Shown one piece after another: positions 23,014-31,377 of a stretch of 64,000 bases of DNA (positions within the stretch are counted from its first letter, which is position 1; each line of letters begins with the position of its first letter). The stretch spans positions 62,001 through 126,000 of the forward strand of contig JBBDWL010000062.1 in assembly GCA_040902895.1 (NCBI GenBank). Direction: 5' to 3'. Source of the DNA: JALYRV01 sp040902895 (GTDB lineage Bacteria; Acidobacteriota; Vicinamibacteria; Vicinamibacterales; SCN-69-37). The position numbers were made by a program, and so were the translations under genes. Under the pieces are notes generated by a model. That model was not told the DNA's origin, did no database searches, and saw only the letters and a program-made list of their open reading frames with translations.

Positions 23014-24771
23014 ATGGTTCTCCTGCTGGCTTGCCTCCTTGCGTCCGGCCTCCCTCTCCATCCGCCGCAGGCCCGCCCCGTTGTTGAGGAGCGTGTCGTC
23101 GTGACCGGCACCGCGGCTCCGGTGACGGAGCGCGCACTTGGACGGCCCGTCACGGTTCTCACCCGCGGCGACATCGAACGGTTCGGCGGCGGTGTGCTCG
23201 TCGATGTGCTGCGCCTCGCGCCGGGCGTCGACGTCCGCGCACGCGGCGAGCGAGGCGTGCAGGCCGACTTCGTCATCCGAGGCGCGAGCTTCGGTCAGGC
23301 GCTCGTGCTTCTCGACGGCATGCGGCTCAACGACGCGCAGTCGGGCCATCACAACGCCGACCTCCCGATTTCACCGGCGTCGATCGATCGCCTCGAGGTC
23401 GTCGCCGGCGCCGCATCGTCTGCGCACGGCGCCGACGCGTTCGGCGGCACGATCAACATCGTGACGCGCCGAGGCGCGTACCGCGAGGCAACGGCGGCAG
23501 GCGGATCGTTCGAGAGTGCGCGCGGCGAGGGTGCGATCGGCTGGGGACCGCTGGGCCTGGCCGCGTCGGCATGGGGCTCGCGGTCGGGCGGCTTCATGTT
23601 CGATCGCGACCATGCGATGGGCGGCGCCCGGCTCGCCGCAGCGCCCTCCTCTGGATCGCGGATATCGGCCGCGCACCTGCGAAAGGCGTTTGGCGCCAAC
23701 GGCTTCTACGGGCCATCGCCATCGAAGGAATGGACCGACCACACGCTGTTGACGGCGTCAAGCGGACGCGCGAGCGATCGCTGGTCGATCGACGCACGCG
23801 CGGCGTATCGCAATCACGGCGACCGCTTCCGGTGGGACATCGCCAGGCCGGGCTTCGCGGAAAATGTGCACCGCACAAATGCAGTGGACGCCAACGTTCG
23901 CGTGGATCGCACCTTCTCGCGCGGCAGCCGTTTGACGCTTGGAGCCGCGGGCGGCGGCGACTGGATCGCGTCATCGAACCTTGGGGATCACACACAAGGC
24001 CGCGGATCTGCGTTCGCGCAGCTGCACGTGCCGGCCGCCTCGCGCTTCGTCATTCAACCCGCCGTTCGCGTCGATGCGTACTCGACGTTCGGCGCGGCCG
24101 TCTCGCCGTCGATTGCCTTGTCTGGATGGACGGACCGTGGCCTGCGCCTTCGCGCGTCAGCCGGCCGCGCCTTTCGCGCGCCGACATACACCGAGCGCTA
24201 TTACACCGACCCGAATCATCGCGCGCAGGCCACACTCGAACCCGAACACGGCTGGACGCTCGATGGCGGCATCGACTGGCAGCGCGCGAGCTGGACGGCC
24301 TCGGCGACGCTCTTTCGCCGCTGGGATGCGAACGTGATTGACTGGGTGCGGGCGTCAGCGGCGGAGCGCTGGCAGACGACCAACGTGCACGACGTCGACA
24401 CGCATGGCGCGGAGCTGATGGTCGGCCGCGAGTTCGGCGGCGGCTTCGCGCGGCTCACGTATGCGTGGACCGACAGCAGCGCGCCCGCGCTGACGCTCTT
24501 GTCGAAGTACGTGCTCGACTACACGCGGCACGCATTCGGCGCGCAGATCGCCGCGGAGCTTCCGGCGCGACTGCAGCTCTCGCTCCGTGCCGACCATCGG
24601 CTGCGATCGGATCGGCAGACGTACACGCTCGTCGACGCACGCCTCGCGCGCCGGCTCAATCGCGTCACGATTTTTCTGGAAGGCGCGAATCTGATTGACG
24701 AGACCTACACCGAGATTGCGGGCGTCGCGATGCCTGGGCAATCCGCCATGGCGGGCGTGACGATTCGATAG
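23014..24771 (+). CDS. TonB-dependent receptor, BtuB-like
   Basis: A 585-aa outer-membrane receptor with a short signal sequence, a TonB-box-like stretch VEERVVVTGTAAPV, a plug domain (about residues 30-155; DVLRLAPGVDVRARGERGVQADFVI, then INIVTRRG) and a 22-strand-size barrel. The plug signature and length are like vitamin B12/siderophore receptors rather than the Oar-like receptor at 15534. It starts 4 bp after pheA, so it may be read from the same transcript, though no functional tie to phenylalanine is apparent. The ligand is unknown. Confidence 0.88.
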   Translation: MVLLLACLLASGLPLHPPQARPVVEERVVVTGTAAPVTERALGRPVTVLTRGDIERFGGGVLVDVLRLAPGVDVRARGERGVQADFVIRGASFGQALVLLDGMRLNDAQSGHHNADLPISPASIDRLEVVAGAASSAHGADAFGGTINIVTRRGAYREATAAGGSFESARGEGAIGWGPLGLAASAWGSRSGGFMFDRDHAMGGARLAAAPSSGSRISAAHLRKAFGANGFYGPSPSKEWTDHTLLTASSGRASDRWSIDARAAYRNHGDRFRWDIARPGFAENVHRTNAVDANVRVDRTFSRGSRLTLGAAGGGDWIASSNLGDHTQGRGSAFAQLHVPAASRFVIQPAVRVDAYSTFGAAVSPSIALSGWTDRGLRLRASAGRAFRAPTYTERYYTDPNHRAQATLEPEHGWTLDGGIDWQRASWTASATLFRRWDANVIDWVRASAAERWQTTNVHDVDTHGAELMVGREFGGGFARLTYAWTDSSAPALTLLSKYVLDYTRHAFGAQIAAELPARLQLSLRADHRLRSDRQTYTLVDARLARRLNRVTIFLEGANLIDETYTEIAGVAMPGQSAMAGVTIR

Positions 24772-24772
24772 T

Positions 24773-25231
24773 TCAACGGGGATCCTCACCGCCGCCGAGC
24801 GACTCAATATCGGCCAGATCCTGCAGGCGTCCGCTGGCTCGCTTGTTCTTGACGAACGCGGCGCGACCGATGAACGACACGGCGTGATCTCCGCAGGTAC
24901 CGGGTGCCCGGGTAGACCACACTTCATCCCAGGACACACCTGAGATGTCGCTCATGACGTGAATCTGCACCGGCTCAAGGCCCATCTGAATAACCTTGCG
25001 TCCTGAAGCCACATCGGCCGCGGTAAACGCGCTGGTTGGAAACCCGAAGGCTGCGATGGCTGCCGCGAGGCGCTCGCCATTCTCGACTGTCGGTCTGACG
25101 AGGATGTCAAAGTCGCCCGTGAACCTGGGGTGGCCGTGAAACGCAAGCGCATACGCGCCCACGATCACGAACTCAACGCGGTGTTCGTTCAGTAACCCGC
25201 AGAACTCGTTGAAGTCTGGTGCGAGATCCAT
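24773..25231 (-). CDS. Nucleotidyltransferase of the MNT/AbiEii type
   Basis: A 152-aa protein with the minimal nucleotidyltransferase pattern VIVGAYALAFHGHPRFTGDFDILVRP near residue 22; the paired aspartates of GDFDILV bind metal. Such proteins often occur with a small upstream partner and behave as toxin-antitoxin or stress modules. Here a 66-aa gene overlaps its start by 59 bp. Its activity is not provable from sequence. Confidence 0.82.
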   Translation of the reverse strand: MDLAPDFNEFCGLLNEHRVEFVIVGAYALAFHGHPRFTGDFDILVRPTVENGERLAAAIAAFGFPTSAFTAADVASGRKVIQMGLEPVQIHVMSDISGVSWDEVWSTRAPGTCGDHAVSFIGRAAFVKNKRASGRLQDLADIESLGGGEDPR

Positions 25232-25373
25232 GTACCTGATTTCGAAGGAACTCGACGGCCGCGATTCTCTCCTCCTGCGGCCGGGAGCGCCAGTACGCCA
25301 GACTGTCCGCCTGCCCGCGGTGCTGCGCCGATGAAATGACGGCGATGGCTTTTTGGATTCTGAAGGAGCTCAC
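25173..25373 (-). CDS. Small partner protein of the nucleotidyltransferase
   Basis: A 66-aa frame starting at GTG. The segment LAYWRSRPQEERIAAVEFLRNQV and RLQRVLRVTER matches a recurring small protein (W-x-PEERLxAVExLRxxY...RLQRV) encoded just before nucleotidyltransferases in many bacteria. The 59-bp overlap with the following gene supports coupled translation. TATACT lies about 7 bp before the GTG and no ribosome binding site is seen, so the mRNA may be leaderless. Confidence 0.68.
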   Translation of the reverse strand: MSSFRIQKAIAVISSAQHRGQADSLAYWRSRPQEERIAAVEFLRNQVHGSRTRLQRVLRVTERTPR

Positions 25374-25446
25374 AACGGCAGTATAGCGCTCCCGGGCCGG
25401 CCGGAAAGCATCTCTGGTGGCCGCGCAGGCGGAGGAGAACCGTAGG

Positions 25447-26028
25447 TCAACGCAGCAGATCCTTGTACCAGAGTAGTTGGATCTCCTCAGGAAAGGTAGG
25501 ATAAGCAGCCCGGTGGATCGCTCGTAGCTGGCATCCCTGCCGTTCGTAAAACCGGCATGCTCGCACGTTCGTATTCTGAGTCTCGGCCTTGAGCTGCCTG
25601 CAACCGTGCAGCCGTGCCCATGCCTCGACTCTCTCGAAAAGCGCAGTGCCAACGCCTTGGCCGCGAGCGTCTGGAGACACGCGAAGGTCCCACAGGATTG
25701 CGAGATCACGCCGGCCTTCCAACATCGTCATGCCAGGAGTGTCGAATGCGACGGCGGCCCGACCGACTCTCCGGTTCCTGTCGCGTGCCGTAAAGAGGGC
25801 CCAGTTCGAAAGATCGAAATGACGCTCCCACTCCGGCGGTCCCTCGCCGCCGATTGCGTCGTAGTCCTTCTCATAGGGGACGTCGAGGCGGCGCTCCGAG
25901 AATACGAACTCCCCGCGATCATCAACGCGATCCGCCACGTCCAGTACTCGATCGACGGTGAAGGCAATGGGAACGCGTCCGTACTCCGGGAGGGCTGTGA
26001 TCGCTTCGTCGGTGAGCTCGATTTTCAT
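25447..26028 (-). CDS. GNAT-family N-acetyltransferase
   Basis: A 193-aa cytoplasmic acyltransferase. The acetyl-CoA loop is SPDARGQGVGTALFERVEAW, preceded by the strand AILWDLRV and followed by LKAETQNTNVRACRFYERQGC, the standard GNAT motif A/B arrangement. The N-terminal 85 residues are an extended arm seen in streptothricin acetyltransferase-like members. The substrate is unknown. A GTG one codon earlier is an alternative start. Confidence 0.88.
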   Translation of the reverse strand: MKIELTDEAITALPEYGRVPIAFTVDRVLDVADRVDDRGEFVFSERRLDVPYEKDYDAIGGEGPPEWERHFDLSNWALFTARDRNRRVGRAAVAFDTPGMTMLEGRRDLAILWDLRVSPDARGQGVGTALFERVEAWARLHGCRQLKAETQNTNVRACRFYERQGCQLRAIHRAAYPTFPEEIQLLWYKDLLR

Positions 26029-26092
26029 CACGCCATAGCCCTTCCATCCGGCCTCATTTTATGAACATTCTGGTGCACTATTGCGGGGCCAC

Positions 26093-26737
26093 ATGAACAA
26101 GCCTTTACGCCGTACGGCGGTCATCATCGGTGCTTCCTCAGGCATCGGAGAAGCGCTTGCCCACGAATTGAACCGTGCCGATTGGCATCTGGGACTCCTG
26201 GCCCGCAGGCTCGATCGACTTGAGACCCTTCGGGAAACGCTCGCGCAAGAAACGGTCGTGCGCGCCTTCGACGTGACGCAACCAGATGCCGCAGCGATTC
26301 TCGAGCACGTACTCGACGAGCTCGGTGGTGTTGACCTCGTCATCATCAGTGCGGGCACAGGACACAATGCGGCCCTGGATTGGGAGCTGGATCTCGATAC
26401 GGTGACGGTGAATGTTCTGGGCTTCATGGCAGTGGCCCAGGCGGCGATGCGCTACTTTCTCAGACGTGGGAGCGGACACTTGGTAGGGATTTCATCGGTT
26501 GCAGCGCGCCGCGGCAATCGCGCGTCGGCCTACGCGGCTTCGAAAGCCTTTCAGTCGGTGTATCTCGGTGGCCTTCGGGATGTGGCGCGGCATAGCGGAC
26601 GGTTAGTCGTCGCTTCTCCTGTAAAGGCCGCCAGGCAAATCCTTCGAGCGGTTCAGAAACGAAAGAAGCATGCGTACATTACGAGACGGTATGCGCTGGT
26701 CGCTTTCATCCTGAAGCTCCTACCGCGACCCGGTTAG
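26093..26737 (+). CDS. Short-chain dehydrogenase/reductase with an internal deletion
   Basis: A 214-aa SDR: TGxxxGxG-type cofactor loop as GASSGIGEAL, NAG-like SAGTGHNAA, catalytic Ser in GISSVAARRG and the YxxxK pair in AYAASK. After AFQSVYLGGLRDVARHSGR the sequence jumps to LVVASPVKAARQILRAVQKRKKHAYI; the usual stretch with the PG motif and substrate loop (roughly 30 residues) is missing although the frame is kept. The enzyme may be inactive or altered. The start is ATG 26093; a TTG at 26081 is possible. Confidence 0.8.
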   Translation: MNKPLRRTAVIIGASSGIGEALAHELNRADWHLGLLARRLDRLETLRETLAQETVVRAFDVTQPDAAAILEHVLDELGGVDLVIISAGTGHNAALDWELDLDTVTVNVLGFMAVAQAAMRYFLRRGSGHLVGISSVAARRGNRASAYAASKAFQSVYLGGLRDVARHSGRLVVASPVKAARQILRAVQKRKKHAYITRRYALVAFILKLLPRPG

Positions 26738-26748
26738 GGAAACCGGCG

Positions 26749-29025
26749 CTAGCGCAGACGCACCTTCACCTGACGGCCGCTGAAGGTGATCGATCTCGAG
26801 ATGTCAGTCCCGGCCAGGCGCACGAGGATGCGCCGGGCGGCGCTCACCGTGCGGCTCCCGGGCGTGCGCACCACCGTCAGCTCGCGCGCAGTGTCATTCC
26901 ACGTCGCCGCCAGCTTCAAGTACTCACCGCGACGATAGTCGAACGTCGCGCCGTCATCCTCGTACAAGCCGCCCGTGCCGTCATCGCCGGGATAGACGAC
27001 GAGCTCCAAAGGTGCATCGACGCGCTGGCCGGTCCACTGCTTCACCGGACCCATTGGCAGTATCGCTCCCGCGCGCGCGTAGATTGGCATGGTCTCGAGA
27101 TCGACAGGCCGTTCGATTTCTCGTCCGCCTTCGACCCGCGCGTTCGTCCAGAAATCAAACCATGCTCCGCGCGGCAGGTAGACACGCCGCGACGTCGCGC
27201 CTTTTTCCGTGACAGGCGCGATGAGCATGTCCCGGCCCCAGAGAAACTGATCGCCGCGCTTCGCCGCCTCGGGGTCGTCGGGATAATGCAGCCAGAGCGA
27301 TCGCATCAGCGGCACTCCGGTTTCGTGGCACTCCCGCACGGCCGTGTAGATGTAGGGCAGCAGGCGGTAGCGGAGCTCGAGGTACTTGCGCACGATCGGC
27401 TCGACGTGCGGATTGCGCAGCTCCTGCGGATCCGGATCGGCCGCGCCGCCGGTGTAGTTGCGGATTTCACTCGGACCGAGCTCGCCGCGATTCCATCCCC
27501 ACGGCAGGCGCAGATGCCAGTTGCGTCCATGCGCGCGGAACGACGGGCAGAACGCCCCGAATTGGAACCAGCGCACATGCAGCTCGCCCGTGTAGTCCTT
27601 CGTGGGAACGAAGCCCCCAATGTCGGTGCCCCAGTACGGAATGCCCGACAGGCCTGTGTTCACCGCAACCGGCACGTGTGTGCGTAGCGTTTCCCACGTC
27701 GAGTACACGTCGCCGCTCCAGAGAAACGAGGCGTACCGCTGCATGCCTGCATAGCCGTTCCGATGCAGCGCGAACGGCCGCTCGTTGGGCCGATAGAGCT
27801 GGGGCCCCTCCCAGTACATCCGGTTGCGGGTCAGGCGCGAGCGCGCATCGAGACCGTCCCCTTGATCGGGCCACCAGCCGTCGACGCCGATGTCGAACAG
27901 CGGCTTGTGGTACGGCCAGTAACACGGAACGCTGCGGTCTGCGGGCCAGCGGTCGTCGGACGTGCGGCCGCTCGGCACCGCATTCTCTGGCGTGCACGGA
28001 TCCATTACGGTTCCGTTGAGCCTGCGGCCTTCGATGACGATGTGAAGGGCAACCTTGTAGTTGAGCGCGTGCAGGTCGTCGATGGCCTTCTTCGGATCGG
28101 GGAAGTTGCCTTTGTGCCAGTTGAACTCGCCGTTGCGCGTGTTCCATCCCGACGGCGTGAACTCAGTGCCGAGATAGATCAGCGCGTCGCACGGCAGCTT
28201 CTTCTCGCGGAACGTGCGCGCTACCCACATGATTTCGCCGGGTCCGGCAAGCGTGCGGTGCGACTGCATGTAACCAAGCGACCAGAGCGGCGGCATCTCG
28301 GCAAACCCGGTGATACGCGCGTACTCGCGCATCAGCGCCAGCGGGTCGGCCGATGCGGCGATGAAGATGTCGATGGGAAGCGCGGGCGCGTTCTCGCCAT
28401 GCGGGCTGAACTTGCCGACGTCATCCCCGGAGCTGGTGAAGTCGAACGCTCCGAGCGGATGGTGGATGAACATGCCCCAGCCGTCGGCGGTCGCCACCAT
28501 CCATTGCACCGGCACGCGGCCGCCATGCGTGCGCAGCTGAAAACCGCCCTGTCCGCTGCGGCCGCGATCAACGGTGCCTTTGCGATCGAACTGCGGACCG
28601 CCCGCGCCAAGGCCCAGCAGCGGTCCGCTTCCCATCAGAAATGCGAAGCCTGGCGCTGATGGGTTGAGAGTAATGCGCTGCAGCAGCGTGCCGCCGCGAT
28701 GGACCTCGATCGCTGTGCCCGCGCGCCGCACGGTGCAGCCGCCAGCGCGAACCTGCGTGCCACTCGCCTGCGCACGGCCCGCAGGCTTACCTGTGGCTGC
28801 GGCCACCAGCGCGCCGTCGATCGGTACCTGCGTGACCGCGCCACCTGCGGCCACCGCTGTCAGCCGCAGTGTCGACGGGCTGACCTCAGAGACGATGACG
28901 TCGACCGGCGCACCGGCTGACTGCAGGCCTTCGAACAAGCCGCGAATGGCCCCGGGCGGAAGCCCGAGCAACGCACCAGCAGCCGCCAGCTGTTTGATGA
29001 CGTCGCGTCGCGCAACCACCGCCAT
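26749..29025 (-). CDS. GH31 family glycoside hydrolase, Tat-type signal
   Basis: A 758-aa alpha-glycosidase. The N-terminus RRDVIKQLAAAGALLG looks like a twin-arginine signal. A beta-sandwich precedes the barrel; the nucleophile is D387 in DGWWPDQGDG, and SGDVYSTWETLR carries the likely acid/base aspartate; the C-terminal beta domains follow. The GH31 family contains alpha-xylosidases, alpha-glucosidases and others; the locus suggests a side-chain activity on a plant heteropolysaccharide. Two copies of AGGAGACAG lie before the ATG as ribosome binding site. Third gene of the operon that starts with the aldose epimerase. Confidence 0.88.
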   Translation of the reverse strand: MAVVARRDVIKQLAAAGALLGLPPGAIRGLFEGLQSAGAPVDVIVSEVSPSTLRLTAVAAGGAVTQVPIDGALVAAATGKPAGRAQASGTQVRAGGCTVRRAGTAIEVHRGGTLLQRITLNPSAPGFAFLMGSGPLLGLGAGGPQFDRKGTVDRGRSGQGGFQLRTHGGRVPVQWMVATADGWGMFIHHPLGAFDFTSSGDDVGKFSPHGENAPALPIDIFIAASADPLALMREYARITGFAEMPPLWSLGYMQSHRTLAGPGEIMWVARTFREKKLPCDALIYLGTEFTPSGWNTRNGEFNWHKGNFPDPKKAIDDLHALNYKVALHIVIEGRRLNGTVMDPCTPENAVPSGRTSDDRWPADRSVPCYWPYHKPLFDIGVDGWWPDQGDGLDARSRLTRNRMYWEGPQLYRPNERPFALHRNGYAGMQRYASFLWSGDVYSTWETLRTHVPVAVNTGLSGIPYWGTDIGGFVPTKDYTGELHVRWFQFGAFCPSFRAHGRNWHLRLPWGWNRGELGPSEIRNYTGGAADPDPQELRNPHVEPIVRKYLELRYRLLPYIYTAVRECHETGVPLMRSLWLHYPDDPEAAKRGDQFLWGRDMLIAPVTEKGATSRRVYLPRGAWFDFWTNARVEGGREIERPVDLETMPIYARAGAILPMGPVKQWTGQRVDAPLELVVYPGDDGTGGLYEDDGATFDYRRGEYLKLAATWNDTARELTVVRTPGSRTVSAARRILVRLAGTDISRSITFSGRQVKVRLR

Positions 29026-29046
29026 CTGTCTCCTGTCTCCTGTCTT

Positions 29047-31377
29047 CTATTTCAGCGTGACGTGCACATAGACGGAGTGTCGCCCGTAGGTCTCATAGAA
29101 CGGCTTCAGCACCGCTCCGTCGACGCTGAAACGGAGCGTTGCCGGATCCCCCGTGATCGCCTTGCCGATGTCGGCGGCGTCGAGCGTGACCTGGCGCCAG
29201 TCGGTTCGTGGGCCTGACTCCTCGGCGGCCAGCAGCACCGGACCGTAGAAGATGCTGGCAACGTTCGGCTGATCGACGACGTGATCCAGGTGGAAGCCAA
29301 ACGGCATGCGCACCTCGATCGTGTCGTTGGCGCGCCAGTTCCGCGCGATCGTGAGGTAGGTGCCAGGCACCGCGTTGAGCTTCTGCTCCTGCCCGTTGAT
29401 CTTCACAAAGAAGCCGCGGGTCGCCCAGCGCGGCACGCGGATCTTCATGTCGAACGGCCCGCTCCCCTTCACGACGAGCCGTGTCGTGTCGGCATAGGGG
29501 AAATCCGTCATCTGCTGCACGACGATCTTGCGGTCGGTCCAGTTCAGCGTCGACGGGATAAAAAGATTGACGTAGAGCGCCTTGTTGTCGGCGCTCCTGA
29601 AGTAGATGGTGTCCTGCAGCTTCGTGTTGCTCTCGAGCGCCGTGCCGTTGCAGCACGTGAAGCCGGTCATGCCGGCATTGCCGAACCGCTTCTGCGCGCC
29701 CGGATTGAGCGGGACGTGGTACGTGTTCCCGGGCGTGTCCTCGGCAACCGACGCGAGGATGTGGTTATAGAGCGCGCGCTCGTAGTGGTCCATGTACTTC
29801 GCGGTCTGGTCGTACATGAACAGCTGGCGATCGAGCTTCAGCAGGTTGTACGTGGCGCACGTCTCGTTCTGTCCCTGGGCGTTGAAGCCGTTCTGCCAGA
29901 GCGTGTGGGGCTCGGCGGTGAAGCACTCGGAGTTGCTCGGCGTGCGCGCGCCGGCCACTCCCCCGATGCTGTACATGTAGCCGCGATTCACCATGTCCCA
30001 GAAGTTGCTGGCGATCAGGTAATACGGCATCTCCTGCGTGTTGCGGAAGGTCTCGAGCGCGCCGGTGATCTGCGGGATGTGCTGGTTGGCGTGCTTGCCG
30101 CGGATCGTATCGACGTTCTTCGCCAGCCCGTGATCGTGGGTGGCGTTGCCGAAGAAAAAGTTCGTGTTGTCGAACAGCTTCGCGCCGTCCAGGAACTGCC
30201 GGTCGCCCGTGAGACGGAACAGGCGCGCCATGACTTCGTTCATGCCGCCGTACTCCCCGGCGATGTACGTGCTCCACATCTTCGTGCGGGTCTCAGGCGG
30301 CACGGCGCTTAACCGCGCCTGCACCCACGCGCCCATGCCCGTCGCGACGTCCAGGGCCTTCTTGTTCCCCGCAACCTCGTAGGCGTCGACCAGACCCGAC
30401 AGGATCTTGTGCAGCGTGTAGTACGGCGCCCAGATGCTCAGATCTGGGTTCCCGCCCCGCGGCGTGCGGTACTCCGCACCCTTCTCGAGCATGATGAACT
30501 GGTCGGGCGGATAGCCGCTGATGAAGCCCTTGCCCCAGTTTTCGTAGTCGGTGCGGATCTGACCCGCGCGCAGATTGGAGTCGTAGCCCTTCCGGCCAGG
30601 ACCGGGGGGTACCTTCGTTGGATCCGCGACTTTGCTTCCCGACAGCTGCGACAGCTCGTACAACGTGTCCACCATATAGTTCAATTTCTGGAGGAAGTTG
30701 GCGCGCAGCGCCTCGTCATACGTCGTGCTCTCGTAGGCCTGCGCGATCGCTGTGAGGTAATGGCCGGTGGCGTGACCTCGCAGCCGCGTGGTCTGGTCGT
30801 CCCACCCCCCGAGCTGCTTCACGCCCGCCGGCTGCGGCTGGCCGAAGGCCTCCCTGAAGTTGTAGAGAAAGCTGTCGGGATTGCTGGCCGCCAGGCCGCG
30901 GATGAATTTGTCCCGGTTCTTGATGAATGGCGTGTCTCGGCCTCGAGTGTCGTTATCGAGGACGACGTCCGCGAGCGGAAACGCTTCCGCCAGACGGGCC
31001 GGCGGTGTCGTCGTCCCGACAGGCACCTTGACGATGACGGTGGCCTTCGGCTGAAACGAGGTGCCGGGCACATTGCCCGTCACCGTGTAGGTGCCGGGCG
31101 CCTTGACCGCGCTGTTGTCGGTCGGCGACGGCCAGATCACGCGCACTTCACCGTTCCCGCCGCCGCGGTAAACCGCGGGAACAGTCGCTTGCAGGCGAGG
31201 CAGCGTCCCGACTGTGGTTTGAACCGTGATGTCGGGCACGGACACGACTCGCGACGCGAACGGCGATGCCTTCGGGATGGCGTCCGTCGGGATAGGCGCC
31301 GGCGGCGGCCCGCCCCGCTGCGCCGCCGACAGCGCGCCGAATGAAATCACAAGCCCGATCAAAAACAGCCGTTTCAT
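29047..31377 (-). CDS. Beta-L-arabinofuranosidase, GH146-like (DUF1680), exported
   Basis: A 776-aa glycosidase with a signal peptide (MKRLFLIGLVISFGALSAAQ), an N-terminal Ig-like domain (about residues 45-120) and an (alpha/alpha)6 barrel. GWDDQTTRLRGHATGHYLTA identifies the BT0349-type group; the cysteine/zinc centre is E505 and C507 in GQNETCATYN, and C575 and C576 in GFTCCNGTALES. It differs clearly from the GH127 protein at 18868, so the locus has two cysteine-dependent beta-arabinofuranosidases. The ATG overlaps the epimerase stop by 4 bp. Confidence 0.9.
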   Translation of the reverse strand: MKRLFLIGLVISFGALSAAQRGGPPPAPIPTDAIPKASPFASRVVSVPDITVQTTVGTLPRLQATVPAVYRGGGNGEVRVIWPSPTDNSAVKAPGTYTVTGNVPGTSFQPKATVIVKVPVGTTTPPARLAEAFPLADVVLDNDTRGRDTPFIKNRDKFIRGLAASNPDSFLYNFREAFGQPQPAGVKQLGGWDDQTTRLRGHATGHYLTAIAQAYESTTYDEALRANFLQKLNYMVDTLYELSQLSGSKVADPTKVPPGPGRKGYDSNLRAGQIRTDYENWGKGFISGYPPDQFIMLEKGAEYRTPRGGNPDLSIWAPYYTLHKILSGLVDAYEVAGNKKALDVATGMGAWVQARLSAVPPETRTKMWSTYIAGEYGGMNEVMARLFRLTGDRQFLDGAKLFDNTNFFFGNATHDHGLAKNVDTIRGKHANQHIPQITGALETFRNTQEMPYYLIASNFWDMVNRGYMYSIGGVAGARTPSNSECFTAEPHTLWQNGFNAQGQNETCATYNLLKLDRQLFMYDQTAKYMDHYERALYNHILASVAEDTPGNTYHVPLNPGAQKRFGNAGMTGFTCCNGTALESNTKLQDTIYFRSADNKALYVNLFIPSTLNWTDRKIVVQQMTDFPYADTTRLVVKGSGPFDMKIRVPRWATRGFFVKINGQEQKLNAVPGTYLTIARNWRANDTIEVRMPFGFHLDHVVDQPNVASIFYGPVLLAAEESGPRTDWRQVTLDAADIGKAITGDPATLRFSVDGAVLKPFYETYGRHSVYVHVTLK

